Source: Planctomycetota bacterium
GTDB lineage: Bacteria; Planctomycetota; Phycisphaerae; Phycisphaerales; SM1A02
NCBI GenBank assembly: GCA_022562915.1
Contig: JADFOJ010000003.1
Span: 32,863 to 96,862, forward strand
Direction: 5' to 3'
DNA: 64,000 nt
Part shown: piece after piece, positions 52,501-59,100 of the stretch
Numbering within the stretch: the first letter of the stretch is position 1
How the letters are laid out: each line of letters begins with the position of its first letter
Notes under the pieces: generated by a model
Seen by the model: only the letters and a program-made list of their open reading frames with translations
Databases searched by the model: none
What the model was told of the DNA's origin: nothing
Translations under genes and position numbers: made by a program

Positions 52501-53948
52501 CGCTGCTGCGCCGCGACCGACCCGATGGCGGTCAGTTGCCGGCCCGATGCATCGAGGTTCAGCGCGAGCGCCCACGTGGGATCGCCGGCGTCGACCTGGC
52601 TGAGATACAGTTCGCGGCTCCGTTCAAGGACGGCCGCTGTATCGGCGGCGGTCAGCCGGTACAGCCGCACCGTGCGATCCAGGTGCGGCGGCTGGTCGAG
52701 CACGGGCACGAGCGCCTGGACCGCCTCCACGTCGGCGACCGGCCCGGCGATGATCAGTGAGCGGCGGTCGGGACCGGGGACCATCTTCGTGGTCACGAGT
52801 TGACGGCCGTTGAGCAGGCTCCTGAGGGCCGCCGCCACCGCAGCCGGGTCGGCGTGGTCCAGCGCGATGACCGTAATGGCCCGTTGCGTGGCACCGGTCG
52901 TGGTGATTGGCGGGCCGTCGATCTCGGCGAGAAGCGCCGCCGCCTCGTCGATGGACCCGGTCGAGCCGATGAGGGTGATCTTGGCGAGATCGTCCAGCGC
53001 GATGATCGTGGGTCGCTGCTCCTCGGGAAGCTTGGCGTAGAGCTGGGTGAGCTTCGCCGTGGCTGCCTCGGGGGCAAGCCGCGCCAGCGCGAAGGTCCGC
53101 ACGGTGCGGCCGGCGCCGATCGCCGGCACGTCCAGCAGTGCGATCGCTTCGCGCAGCTTGTCGATACGGCTCTGGACGCCCTTGGCGATGATCGAATTCG
53201 TACGCTCATCGGCGGAGATGCTCAGCCCCGGCATCGAGGTCTCCTCGGTCTTGACCTGCTTGCCCTTCTGATCGGTGACCCACTTCTCGATTCTGTGCGA
53301 CAGCAGCGCTTCCAGCGGCTCCATGAGCTCCTTTGCCTTGGCGTACCGGAGCGTGAAGAACTCGACGGCGCCCTCCGGGTCCTCGCGGTCAAGTTCGTCC
53401 ACGATCGTCAACAGGCGGCGGATCTGCCCGGCGGTCTCCGTGATCACCAGCGAGTTCTGCTGCTCCATCGCGGCGACCGAACCGTATTCCGCGACCATTG
53501 CCGCGAGCTGCTCCGCCAGCGGCTTGGCCATCGCGATCTCCAGCGGCCGGACCACCGTGACGATCTCGTGGGGGCTGACGCTCGACGGCACTTGACCGAT
53601 GAAGACGGGGATGTTCTCGCGCTGCATCTCGGTGAGCTTCTGGAGATAGAGCATCTCGTCGCTCACCCGAAGCGCCACGCCCTTGGACTGCAGGAGAATG
53701 TTCAGGACGACCAGCGCCTCGTCGAGCGTGTACTGCTCCGGCGCGAGGTAGTCCAGCGTGCCCTGCGGCACGTCCGTCTCGCGCACGACAGGAAGACCGG
53801 TCACCCGCGAGAAGTAGTCGAGGACCTGGTCGAACGAGGCACCCTTGAAGTTGAACCGGATCAGCTCCGGTTCGTCGGCATACGCCGTGGCCGGCACCGC
53901 ACATGCCACCGCCAGCACGAGTGCACCCAGATTGTCGAACCGCATCAC
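40560..53948 (-). CDS. Giant secretin: about 48 tandem secretin-N modules and one C-terminal secretin domain
   Basis: One uninterrupted frame of 4,462 codons. GTG 53948 or ATG 53945 follows TAAGGAG. Order: signal peptide (GALVLAVACAVPATAYA); N0/STN-like domain, about 28-105 (FNFKGASFDQVLDYFSRVTG); about 48 modules of 70-130 residues by hand count. Each module has an I-x-P-L-x-x-A-x-A-x-x-[LV]-A-x-x-L start, a D-x-[RA]-[TS]-N-[ST]-[LI]-[IV]-V core and a closing L-x-x-[LM]-D helix, the NolW/Secretin_N pattern. The last 330 residues (about 41546-40560) are a normal pore domain: QVLIQVLLAEISLTG, LSNPSVMAANNQPARIQIGE, VRDGQTIVIGGLIQD, VPILGDIPLIGWLFR, ELLIVLTPHVI. GspD and PilQ are about 650-750 residues with few modules. 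Modules are diverged in sequence, so recent slippage or an assembly artefact is unlikely. Probable role: outer-membrane export channel with a very long periplasmic stem. Confidence 0.93.
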   Translation of the reverse strand: MMRFDNLGALVLAVACAVPATAYADEPELIRFNFKGASFDQVLDYFSRVTGLPVVRETDVPQGTLDYLAPEQYTLDEALVVLNILLQSKGVALRVSDEMLYLQKLTEMQRENIPVFIGQVPSSVSPHEIVTVVRPLEIAMAKPLAEQLAAMVAEYGSVAAMEQQNSLVITETAGQIRRLLTIVDELDREDPEGAVEFFTLRYAKAKELMEPLEALLSHRIEKWVTDQKGKQVKTEETSMPGLSISADERTNSIIAKGVQSRIDKLREAIALLDVPAIGAGRTVRTFALARLAPEAATAKLTQLYAKLPEEQRPTIIALDDLAKITLIGSTGSIDEAAALLAEIDGPPITTTGATQRAITVIALDHADPAAVAAALRSLLNGRQLVTTKMVPGPDRRSLIIAGPVADVEAVQALVPVLDQPPHLDRTVRLYRLTAADTAAVLERSRELYLSQVDAGDPTWALALNLDASGRQLTAIGSVAAQQRFAEVLRMVQDNTVIERETRQVHVTSAEPSTLVAPVLVLARQLLQPHDGSRYDPPTIEAVDPLDLLVITARPEQFGVIERLVATLDRPVPGDFQFRVITLSGIDATALMKKAGFVYERLNRGLDPDERPVPSVDFDPLTGNLLISGTVESVRAYETAVAEARKLLPPARTGRIIELHSARVTDVIEPLRTLLATTAAVDPSRAVPDPSIEVLERTNSLYVLAEPVQHQVIERAVRILDRFEPTELPPLQLIQVRAADAMQISSMLRRRYEARPAEQRREMPVTIDADAGTNTLIVTAHTEIYDEVKQFVDSINRSGEAERETMLFSLNRARAVDLAVALDRLYPQPPMPLDRRGRPLPHLQEPKEVHVSADAATNTLIVEAPSERRAQFEALVEQLDRVQLPPRAQLRTYHIERGDPAQIARTLMGLARQGVLSELPEDGGKPVEVTILAEPVSRTLIVAGDDVTFEKIEQMLHDLQAVPIRRSLRVFDVTGTEPRQMADQALRLYEEQTAEVPDALPVSVEVDADNSTLLVVADDEAMLRFMAILNELQDSIAPPPDVQLIALENQTAEATVEFLEDLASSALGMLRGRGGPPPVFVAIQRTNSVLIGAQRDQQAIIRSLVASFDEPEPQDMPPLRILQLRTADADNLARALMRQYDRRPPEERRDRPVTIYSDSQTNALIVAAHPDMLPDIQMLVEELNTADRFDAEGREIRIFPLRVARAEELARTIDEMFPQPPVPRDRRGRLLYHLQPPREIVVRGDPQTNSLIVDAPIQRMAGFQALVEQLDRQQMTDETQVRTYHVLNADLNAVSATLRQLAADGNLSPSGRDRRVMTSITTEPRSRTLIVSGPADIFDRVEQVLTELDARRVGPVTALRFFTLDNARAETLVPMLQAILVQRIAEDVPDAGPDPAALLHLSADRKSNTLILSAPPSILEVAESLVAQLDHPRSAVDSVDVRIFQLTQAKAPEVARAVTQAVQTRARAEGDTAPVSVAAEPSTNSIIVTAEPAQVERIAAMIAELDGAPPADQHQVRTVFLKYARAERVAPIVSQLLGRDELVDTGRLPSWALMQYAEIQRRRGEPTIRVAADTRLNAVVISAPPSLLAVAEQMVMQLDVDPRDVIASSTRRVRVMTVRNADARELSVNLAAIFDDPSAAEPAPTIRVDAASNSLLILATDEQFAMIEQIVGDLDRATIASSREMRMIPIDPGRASAAELARTLKRMLRTGRGSNVRVISLDELMERRRGRERSGASRETSAGDADDEDGEPGAALPMNLQAAVVATVFAAFQSDDDDDVAGSEITIAIDPATNSLVVVGSPRAVKRVADLAKQLVEQLPAAPGQVHYIGLPEELSALTTSRLIQQTINAMTPPGGRRGDLRRRVAVIADTANNALIVTCNDFDFEVVGDLIAALSQPAMVQQMVVKVYPLETITAQRAAESVRQLLQPDAALRRRGRQAQRMRDLAVTLLAGDTTIEAVFNPDRVKVNVDPQNNALVVMGPPEAIGFIDQFIELLDQTPINVQTTLKLYPLQYAEARDLQNTLRSIFRVRFENMRAQLGQGAIQPEFSADRRTNTLLVTASREQLQEVDALMEQLDRKLGEDRYPLKIIELTAAQPQQAARMLEKVVLGTDQARRASTMIVADDATGTLLVRASEEIMAEIEAVLKEIDRPPTRQFKVRTIVLERADASTVAAALQRLFDDRAQIASAGRGRRARSRQVSIIGDRNSNTLLVAANDEDFDEIEKLVEHFDTRQASQALGFRIFELRHAKAADIARTVQNLANQISLAEEGPWWFFGNQGDRGRSRRGSLAVQADLRLNALIVTGEGDKFEVVEQLIELLDAPEGSGEQRVVKLYPLQHADVNVVADVLTEAFAYSSRNRRWWQAADPTDARIRTDIRNKVIIVYGTRKQQQEIAEFITNIDDQSDRGEQHMAVLPVEFAQARELADTLTRFLRDRDRAVGAPASTTTITASASTNTLIVSAEADDLAMIRDLLTRMDQPDVSGERRIEIIALTDGDAQEIARIVTQQFGRRSGGGGGGAGVIVTPDARTNSLVVNAPRAQFVQAVALIERLDAPSASDETIIRTYALKGARAREVVRILRETLELDSRGETKGISIRLEGGDGPAVEVKAKIVDDRRSNSIIVTATEESFPVIEALIAKIDDVPAASPLEYRIIPLEHALAVDVAFTLRTFLRGRDDGPGGEVEPKIDINRLENQLIIAATSDQFEQIRRIIAELDQPSQNQRITDFVPLRFARAEQVQEALSVFYGPFSFEADTPGKFNARIVADPASNSLVITADQSEWTNIRALLAKLDSEEYDTSLQLKVLPLTYADARSVAGAINGAFSTEISRGRRQTDRGGRPSDADRSRRDERDYPTVLVEAQEWVRAAAEPLTNSVIISASRQNMRKIEQIVTQLDVADYAKLPPPQIIPVRSGSPTKLAEALRRLYEQSGDTRGRRALRIVGDTASNSIIVRAEEEEFRQIRALAEALQSEASEQGLSVYVLKLNAAPVRRVSAAISQAYRAKATQAGQPLAIEVDVAGNTLVVACTAAMFDEIRETVRQLDELSPPAGHGIFIIELENISPDAARKIVETIGLDKPPSDDTVSRLVTEPIRVVPLTGRNAVIVVANPADRETIIGVFKAIDSEPILAESQMRVIMLRNAEAPAMARILQEILNPGSQQSRTPLARAVQEQVRRLAISRVGLGESTVTLDLTKPIRVIADAGLNAIVISSTPGNVEAMAEVVATFDRLPITDAVEVKLFPLSNIAAADFARIVRELFAQGKQLGRVPGSRVSGVPEGHVGKALLDTIALSVDERTNTVIVAGKIDAVALVEVLYLRIDREVSNGWIEPRIVPLRFADAQDLAETLNAILVDGVMDGRQANPMQRQVARLRLARVSNNGGRVLESDVFSPMTRLVIRAEPKINALVLVGTPMNLEVVSELIRMMDIESAAPGASVRIYPLEHASAGRVAATVTRLFAQQEQAGMIRRDDLVIIQADDRTNSLVVSTSRSSFAVVEGLLETLDTAVPPELAALQRLDLVNASATRVAAMVRQLMEARLERLRRTEPETAELQRATIVPDTRTNSLVIAAGRESFEVVRALVEDLDRAAIDEDALISVIPVSRGNVERIAETVKLIMERRYADMPPELRRSQQPLVLTDPRSNSLMVAAGPDDLAAITQLVRKLEATPSNPAIRLAVIPLESSAADRLAPRIQSLMRQRQQSLGTAAQPSDRVSVEPDTATNSLIVAASDENLQVIHDLIDALTGGLAGRNPGSEVEIVQLVSSTASDVVALLGDLYVDDANRRRGRDTVRVTADERLNAVLISAPVDDVRAIKRLVAQLDGARPAQVVEIRYIPLMSANALETVGLIEDVLSGRGMGTRRASRQAIVLKYFHQYAGSMGNGEPRISEMEVSTAIRESITLTPDFRTNTIIVSAPQAAMAMIERMVRDLDESSVGAQNVRIFKLVNADALAMAEILTDLFNLRRRGNLYVLKPRERQQTDIAPAGAVRDATGGPAGPYAQLLGAELTAVPDDRRDLSITVDNRTNSLLVSGTPLYLDLVAEVVQNLDALEANEREVFAYPLRNAVATEVASVLTQFVDQEQRKLLSTLSPGQLGSASRLLEREVTIVGDEKSNTVLVSASPRYMDRVRQMILELDVDPPQVLIQVLLAEISLTGALEWGVDARFQSNSQGSQNVIFGASSSLASAFLPTLGLPTFSVSGDNFSLLLKALEAQGRIQVLSNPSVMAANNQPARIQIGENIGRASSSSLAGGGTQQTTVEFIDIGVILNVTPSINPDGFVRMLIEPEITDLTNETIQVSEDLAVPILTKRTASTTVTVRDGQTIVIGGLIQDMYELRKSKVPILGDIPLIGWLFRSESEESRKIELLIVLTPHVITSPADYERINQLTRREIDRMSVSPQVKQGLRDGRLIPEKRTWKQRIKADMEARWKRSDDDKITVELRTESEQSQDAEPLTTFEVDQNREAED
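49900..50608 (-). repeat. Three-module block in the giant secretin, copy 2 of a higher-order repeat
   Basis: Protein-level repeat. The modules beginning MPPLRILQLRTADADNLARA, then FPQPPVPRDRRGRLLYHLQP, then QVRTYHVLNADLNAVSATLR correspond in order to the three modules at 51066-51771. The offset is about 1,165 bases (about 388 residues, five modules). Confidence 0.7.
51066..51771 (-). repeat. Three-module block in the giant secretin, copy 1 of a higher-order repeat
   Basis: Modules beginning LPPLQLIQVRAADAMQISSM, then YPQPPMPLDRRGRPLPHLQE, then QLRTYHIERGDPAQIARTLM. They match the block at 49900-50608 more closely than neighbouring modules match each other, which shows that the array grew partly by duplication of multi-module segments. 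Confidence 0.7.
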
Positions 53949-54097
53949 CCGTTTCTCCTTAGATTGCGACGGTCCTACCGCGCCCGGTGAGGTCGTCGCC
54001 GTACCAGTTCCTGCCTGGTTTGACCGGCCGCGGTGGGCCGGGATTCACCGAAATGGCGACAAAGCGGTTCCCGGGCTACAACAGCCCCAATCACAGC

Positions 54098-54155
54098 GGG
54101 TGGCACGGTCGAGCTTGCTCGCCCGTGTCTTCGAACGTCACACCACGGCCGAGCG
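54098..54155. repeat. Dispersed GGTGGCACGG element, partial copy F
   Basis: The left end GGGTGGCACGGTCGAG is intact and the core CGTGTCTTCGAACGT is the reverse complement of the core in copy E. The right end is cut by the AAAATAGACC element at 54160, so one element has inserted into or recombined with the other. Together they fill most of the 303-base gap between the giant secretin gene and the M28 peptidase gene; no gene is seen in it. Confidence 0.72.
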
Positions 54156-54159
54156 GGAG

Positions 54160-54243
54160 AAAATAGACCGGGAGTAATTTCCGGGCTGCCGTTACCGTGT
54201 GGCGGTAGGCCACCGGCCGGAAATTACTCCCGGTCTATTTTTT
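54160..54243. repeat. AAAATAGACCGGGAGTAATTT inverted repeat
   Basis: Arms of about 25 bp (AAAATAGACCGGGAGTAATT and AATTACTCCCGGTCTATTTT, plus CCGG on the inner side) flank a 30-base centre. The outer 15 bases match the cluster at 37221. It ends 8 bases before the M28 peptidase start, so the hairpin would lie in the 5' leader or just upstream of it. Confidence 0.8.
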
Positions 54244-54251
54244 CCCCGATC

Positions 54252-55292
54252 ATGAGCACCGGACAGAACATCCAGACCGACACCCGCGAGCTGTGCCTGC
54301 CGGAGGGCCGGCGGGTCGGTCAGCCCGGCCACGAGATCGCCAAGCGGTACCTGCTGACTCGGCTGGGCGAGATCGGGCTGCGCCCCTTCAGGGATGCGGC
54401 GATCGAGCTTCCGTACACCCGTCCGCACCCGGAGACCGGTGCCGCCACCGGGTTCGTCAACCTCGTCGGCGTCATCCCCGGACGCGACCGCGACGCCGCG
54501 CCGCTGCTGGTCGGGGCTCACTACGACAGTGTGATCGACTCACCGTGCGCCGACGACAACGCGACCGCGGTCGCCGTGACACTCGCGGTCGCGGAGGCAC
54601 TGGCAGGCACCGAACCCCGGCGCGACGTGGTCATCGCGATCTTCGACGCCGAGGAACCGCCGTTTTTCTGCACCGACGCCATGGGATCGACCCGCTTCTG
54701 GCTGGACCACTGCCGCGGGATCGACTTCGGGTGCGTGCTGATCATGGACCTCATCGGGCACGACGTGAAGCTCGGTCTCGGCGAGCTCGACGAGAAGCTG
54801 CCGCACCTGCGCGAGCTGCTGTTCGTGCTTGGCGCCGAGAGCCACGGCGAGTTGCCCGACCTCGTGCAGCGCGTCGCCCCCGAGGTCACCGGCCTGAGGG
54901 TCTTCCCGACCCTCAACAGCTACATCGGTGACCTGTCCGATCACCACGCCTTCCGCGAAGGCGGGCAGCCCTTCCTTTTCCTGACCTGCGGTCGGGGCCG
55001 GTATTACCACGATCCCGGCGACACGCCGGACGCGGATGACTGGATCAACTTCGACAAGGTCCACCGTGTCTGCGAGCTGGTCGAACGTCTCCTGCGCGAG
55101 TTGGACACGGCGGCATTGCCCGGCGGCGCCGCACCGGCCGACACCGTCTCGTTCGAGACAGCCATGATCGAGAGGGCAATCGGGCCGCAGCTGCCGCAGC
55201 TCCTGCAACTGAGCGGGCAGGACCGGCTCGAGACCAGGGCCCACATCGATCGGCTCGTGGCAGCACTGGCAGGGTCGTTGCTCAGCGGGTAG
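54252..55292 (+). CDS. M28-family zinc aminopeptidase
   Basis: The 346-residue protein has the M28 metal and catalytic set: H90 in LLVGAHYDSV, D101 in CADDNATAVA, the glutamate pair E134-E135 in IFDAEEPPFF, the aspartate in IMDLIGHD and the histidine in LSDHHAFREGG. This fits di-zinc aminopeptidases that trim peptides. No signal peptide is visible at the ATG start, so it is probably cytoplasmic. The ATG lies 8 bases after an inverted repeat with no clear ribosome site. Confidence 0.88.
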   Translation: MSTGQNIQTDTRELCLPEGRRVGQPGHEIAKRYLLTRLGEIGLRPFRDAAIELPYTRPHPETGAATGFVNLVGVIPGRDRDAAPLLVGAHYDSVIDSPCADDNATAVAVTLAVAEALAGTEPRRDVVIAIFDAEEPPFFCTDAMGSTRFWLDHCRGIDFGCVLIMDLIGHDVKLGLGELDEKLPHLRELLFVLGAESHGELPDLVQRVAPEVTGLRVFPTLNSYIGDLSDHHAFREGGQPFLFLTCGRGRYYHDPGDTPDADDWINFDKVHRVCELVERLLRELDTAALPGGAAPADTVSFETAMIERAIGPQLPQLLQLSGQDRLETRAHIDRLVAALAGSLLSG

Positions 55293-55393
55293 GGGTGACC
55301 GTTACAACTGGACCGTGGCCGACAAAGGACATGAATCCTGATTCCCTCCCTGCCTGACCGATAGGACGAGCAACGGCTCAGCCATACCCGGTT

Positions 55394-56104
55394 GTGCATG
55401 GAGGTTGCCATGAATTTGACCGTTCGTTGCGGGCGTGTCTCGTGGCGCTCGCACTCGGGTCGGCGGTCACCGCCGTCCGGGCCTCACCCGGCGAAGTCAT
55501 CGCCCACCAGAGGATCAGCGCCACTGAAGGCAACTTCGATGGCCCGTTGGACGCGGGCGATTTGTTCGGAGGGTCTGCGGCGATGATCGGAGACCTCGAC
55601 GGTGACGGGGTTCGTGACATTGCGGTCGGGGCGTCTCTCGATAACGACGAAACCAGTACTCCACTCCGAGCCGGCGCAGTCTGGATTCTGTGGCTCAACA
55701 CCGATGGGACGGTGCGGGCGCACCGGAAGATCAGTGATACCCAGGGTGGTTTCGACGGCGGGCTGGGAAATCTCGATCTCTTCGGTTTATCCGTGGCATC
55801 GCTTGCTGATCTCAACGGCGACGGCGCTGTAGACCTGGTCGTCGGGTCATTCGGAGGTGACGCGGACCCGCCCCGCTCCGGCGGTGTGTGGATCTTGTTT
55901 CTCGACGAAATCCCCGCGTGCATGTGGGATTGCGGAGACGGCGACGGCCACATCGGTATCGTTGATCTGTTGACACTGCTCGCGAGCTGGGGCGAGGCGG
56001 GCACGACGTGCGATCTCGACGGCACCGGGATCGGATTCTCGGATTTTCAGGAGTTGTTGGACAACTGGGGTCCGTGCCCGCAGCCGGAAGTGCCCGGCGG
56101 TTGA
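55394..56104 (+). CDS. Exported FG-GAP repeat protein with dockerin-like tail; start apparently frameshifted
   Basis: The main frame (up to 236 residues from GTG 55394) encodes a signal peptide (LRACLVALALGSAVTAVRA) and two FG-GAP calcium repeats (GDLDGDGVRDIAVGASLDND and ADLNGDGAVDLVVGS). It ends in a dockerin-like pair (CGDGDGHIGIVDLLTLLASW, DGTGIGFSDFQELLDNWG). A strong ribosome site GGAGG with ATG 55410 lies in another frame and reads MNLTVRCGR. The expected protein would join that ATG to the LRACLVALALG frame, so a one-base indel near 55413-55430 is likely. If so the gene may be inactive, or start weakly at GTG 55394 or TTG 55427. It has fewer repeats than most FG-GAP proteins. Confidence 0.65.
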   Translation: MHGGCHEFDRSLRACLVALALGSAVTAVRASPGEVIAHQRISATEGNFDGPLDAGDLFGGSAAMIGDLDGDGVRDIAVGASLDNDETSTPLRAGAVWILWLNTDGTVRAHRKISDTQGGFDGGLGNLDLFGLSVASLADLNGDGAVDLVVGSFGGDADPPRSGGVWILFLDEIPACMWDCGDGDGHIGIVDLLTLLASWGEAGTTCDLDGTGIGFSDFQELLDNWGPCPQPEVPGG

Positions 56105-56137
56105 CCCCGCCGGCCGATTCGCTTCTCATGGAGAACC

Positions 56138-59100
56138 GTGCCGGGTGTGCAGACAAAAAAAGGAATCTGCGGCGTGTGCCCCGCCGGGTGCTGGGTCCAG
56201 GTTGATCTCCAAGACGGCATCCTGAAGGACATCCGGCCGGACACGGGTCACCCCCTGGGAATGATCTGCCGCCGTGGGCAGCACGCCCCGGAGATCATCT
56301 ACTCCGAGAAGCGTCTGCGCTATCCCATGAGACGCGTGGGCCCCAAGGGAACCCACGAGTTCGAGCGCATCACCTGGGATGACGCATACGACGCCATCGT
56401 GGCGACGCTGCACCGGTTCCGTGAAGAGTCGGGACCGGAATCGGTCGCCATCTACACGGGGCGCGGCGCTTTCGAGACCTCGTTGTGCGACGTGTTCCAG
56501 CCGAAGGGCGTCGCGGTCTCCTCGGCGTCCAGCGTGCTGTTCCCCTTCGGCTCGCCGAACACCATGGGCGTGGGCGCGCTGTGCTACGTGTCGTTCGCCA
56601 TGATCGCGCCGCACGTCACGATGGGGCGCATGCTGGTGAACATGTACAACGACATCGAGAACGCGGAGCTGGTCGTGGTGTGGGGCGCCAACCCGGCCAC
56701 GGACTCGCCGCCGCTGGACATGCACAGGCTGGAAGCCGCGGCGGCGCGCGGCGCCGAGATCGTCGTCATCGACCCCCGCCGCACGGAGTCGGTCACGCGC
56801 ACCGGCGCCCGCTGGATCCCCATCCGGCCCGGCACCGACGGCGCGCTCGCCCTGAGCATGATCGAGGTGATGCTCGACGAGGAACTGTACGACGAGCCCT
56901 TCGCCGAGAACTGGTGCCACGGCTTCGACGAACTGGCGACCTACGTACAGCATTTTCGCCCGGAAGCGGCCGAGGCCATTACCGGTGTGCCGGCGGCGAC
57001 CATTCGCGAACTCGCCCGCCGCATCTGCAACGCCGGCGGCGCGTGCCCGATGATGTACACCGGCCTGGAGTACTCCAACAGCGGCGTCCAGGCGATACGC
57101 GCGGTGCTCACGCTGTTCGCGCTGGCGGGGCAACTCGACGTCCCCGGCGGCATCGGCCTGGCGATGCTGAACTCACACTTCCCGATCAACCGTGCAGGCA
57201 ACCAGGAGAACCCCGACCTGGACCGGGCGGTCGCGCGAACGAAGTTCCCGATCTACAGCGACTACCGCGGCGAGAGCCACGCCAGCGGACTGGTGACGAG
57301 CGTGCTCGAAGGAGATCCATACCGGATCAGGGGCCTGATCATCCACGGCGCGTCGCTCTTGACAAGCTGGCCGCAGACGCCGCGATGGCGGGAGACGCTC
57401 TCGAAGCTCGACTTCGTGGTGTGCATCGATCGGCAGCTCACCGCGGACTCTGCGTACGCGGACATCGTGCTGCCGGCGACCACCATGTTCGAGATCGATT
57501 CGTACATGGTGTACGGCCCGATCTTCCGGCTGCGCGAGAAGCTCATCGAGCCCGTCGGCGAGGCCCGCAACGACTACCTGATCATGGCCGAGCTGGCGAG
57601 CCGGCTGGGCTATGGCGACCGCTATCCGCAGACGGAGCAGGAGATGATCCGGGCGGCACTGGAGGGTTCCGGGTTCTCCCTGGAGGATGTCAAGGCGGCC
57701 GGAGGCTGGGTGAAGATCCCCACCCCGATGATGCAATACAAGAAGTGGGAGAAGGGCGGCCTGCGGCCGGACGGCGCGCCGGGCTTCGACACCCCCACGG
57801 GCAAGTTCGAGATCTGCTCCACGGTCCTGCAGGATCACGGCTACGAACCGTTGCCGAAGTACACCGAACCGAAGGAGGGACCGCTGGCGAGCCCCGGCGC
57901 GATCGAGGACTTTCCGCTGGTGTTCAATTCCGGCGCCCGGCCCCACACCGACTTCCGCTCGCAGCACCACGGGATCAAGGGCCTCGTGAAGGACAACCCC
58001 GAGCCGACCGTGGAACTCAACGAGCAGGACGCCGCCGAGCGCGGCATCCGGCCGGGCGACCTGGTCGAGGTCCGCACGAAGCGCGGCAGTGTGCCTTTCC
58101 GTGCGCGTGTCACCAACGACATCGTTCGGGGTGCAATCGAATGCAACATGGGCGGCGGCACGCCGGTCGGTCCCAAGTCCTGGCGCGAGTGGAACGTCAA
58201 CGAGCTGACGGACCTTGACAACTACGACGAGATCTCCGGCTTCCCGGTGTTCAAGTCACTGCTGTGCGAGGTGGTCAAGGTCCGCTCCGGCACACACGGT
58301 GCGGTGAAATCCAACGGCGGCGCCGCCGCGCGCTGCGGTCCGGTCCCCCTGTCCGTCACGGCCCGCAAGAAACCGGCCCGGCACATCTACCTCGACAACA
58401 ACGCCACGACCCGGGTGGCACACGCCGTCCGGGAAGCCATGCTGCCGCACCTCGACGCGGCGCACGGCAATCCCTCCAGTATCCATCGAGCCGGGCTGGG
58501 TGCCAGGGAGGCCGTCGAGCAGGCCCGCCGCCAGGTTGCCGGGCTCATCAATGCCCGGCCGCGCCGCATCGTGTTCACCGGCGGCGGCTCGGAGGCGGAC
58601 AACCTCGCGCTGAAGGGCGTCGCGTTCGCGCATCGCGGTACGGGCGGCCACATCGTCACCAGCGCCACCGAGCACCCGGCGGTCCTGGCTGCTTGCGGGT
58701 TTCTCGAACGGTCCGGGTACCGGGTGACCTGTTGCGAGGTGGACGGACAAGGCCTGGTGCACCCCGACACACTGCGGACCGCGATCACCGACGACACCAT
58801 TCTCGTCTCCATCATGATGGCCAACAACGAGACGGGCACCATCCAGCCCATCAAGGAGTTGTGCGCCATCGCGCACGAACGGGGCGTACTCTTTCACACC
58901 GACGCGGTGCAGGCCGTCGGCAAGATCCCCGTCGACGTGCAGGAGCTGGACGTGGACCTGCTGAGCCTCTCCGGCCACAAGTTCCACGGGCCCAAGGGCG
59001 TGGGGGCGCTCTACGTCAGAAAGGGCGTCGAACTGGAGCCGTTGATTCACGGCGGCAGGCAGGAGCGCGGGCTCCGCGGCGGCACCGAGAACGTCGCGGC

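Noticed and set aside
49659..52760. 1,033-codon open frame on the + strand inside the giant secretin locus
   Set aside because: It is antisense to clearly conserved secretin-N modules. Its composition (R, H, V, D, G-rich, no motifs) is typical of the shadow frame of GC-rich codon bias. The same holds for the 854-codon frame at 44799-47363.
40560..53948. Giant frame as an assembly artefact from misassembled tandem repeats
   Set aside because: Modules are strongly diverged from each other and the frame stays open for 13.4 kb with one signal peptide and one secretin domain. Artefactual expansion would give near-identical units.
56153..56162. A7 run near the start of the molybdoenzyme fusion as a programmed frameshift or phase-variation site
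   Set aside because: The frame is correct as written, the run is short, and there is no alternative downstream frame of interest.
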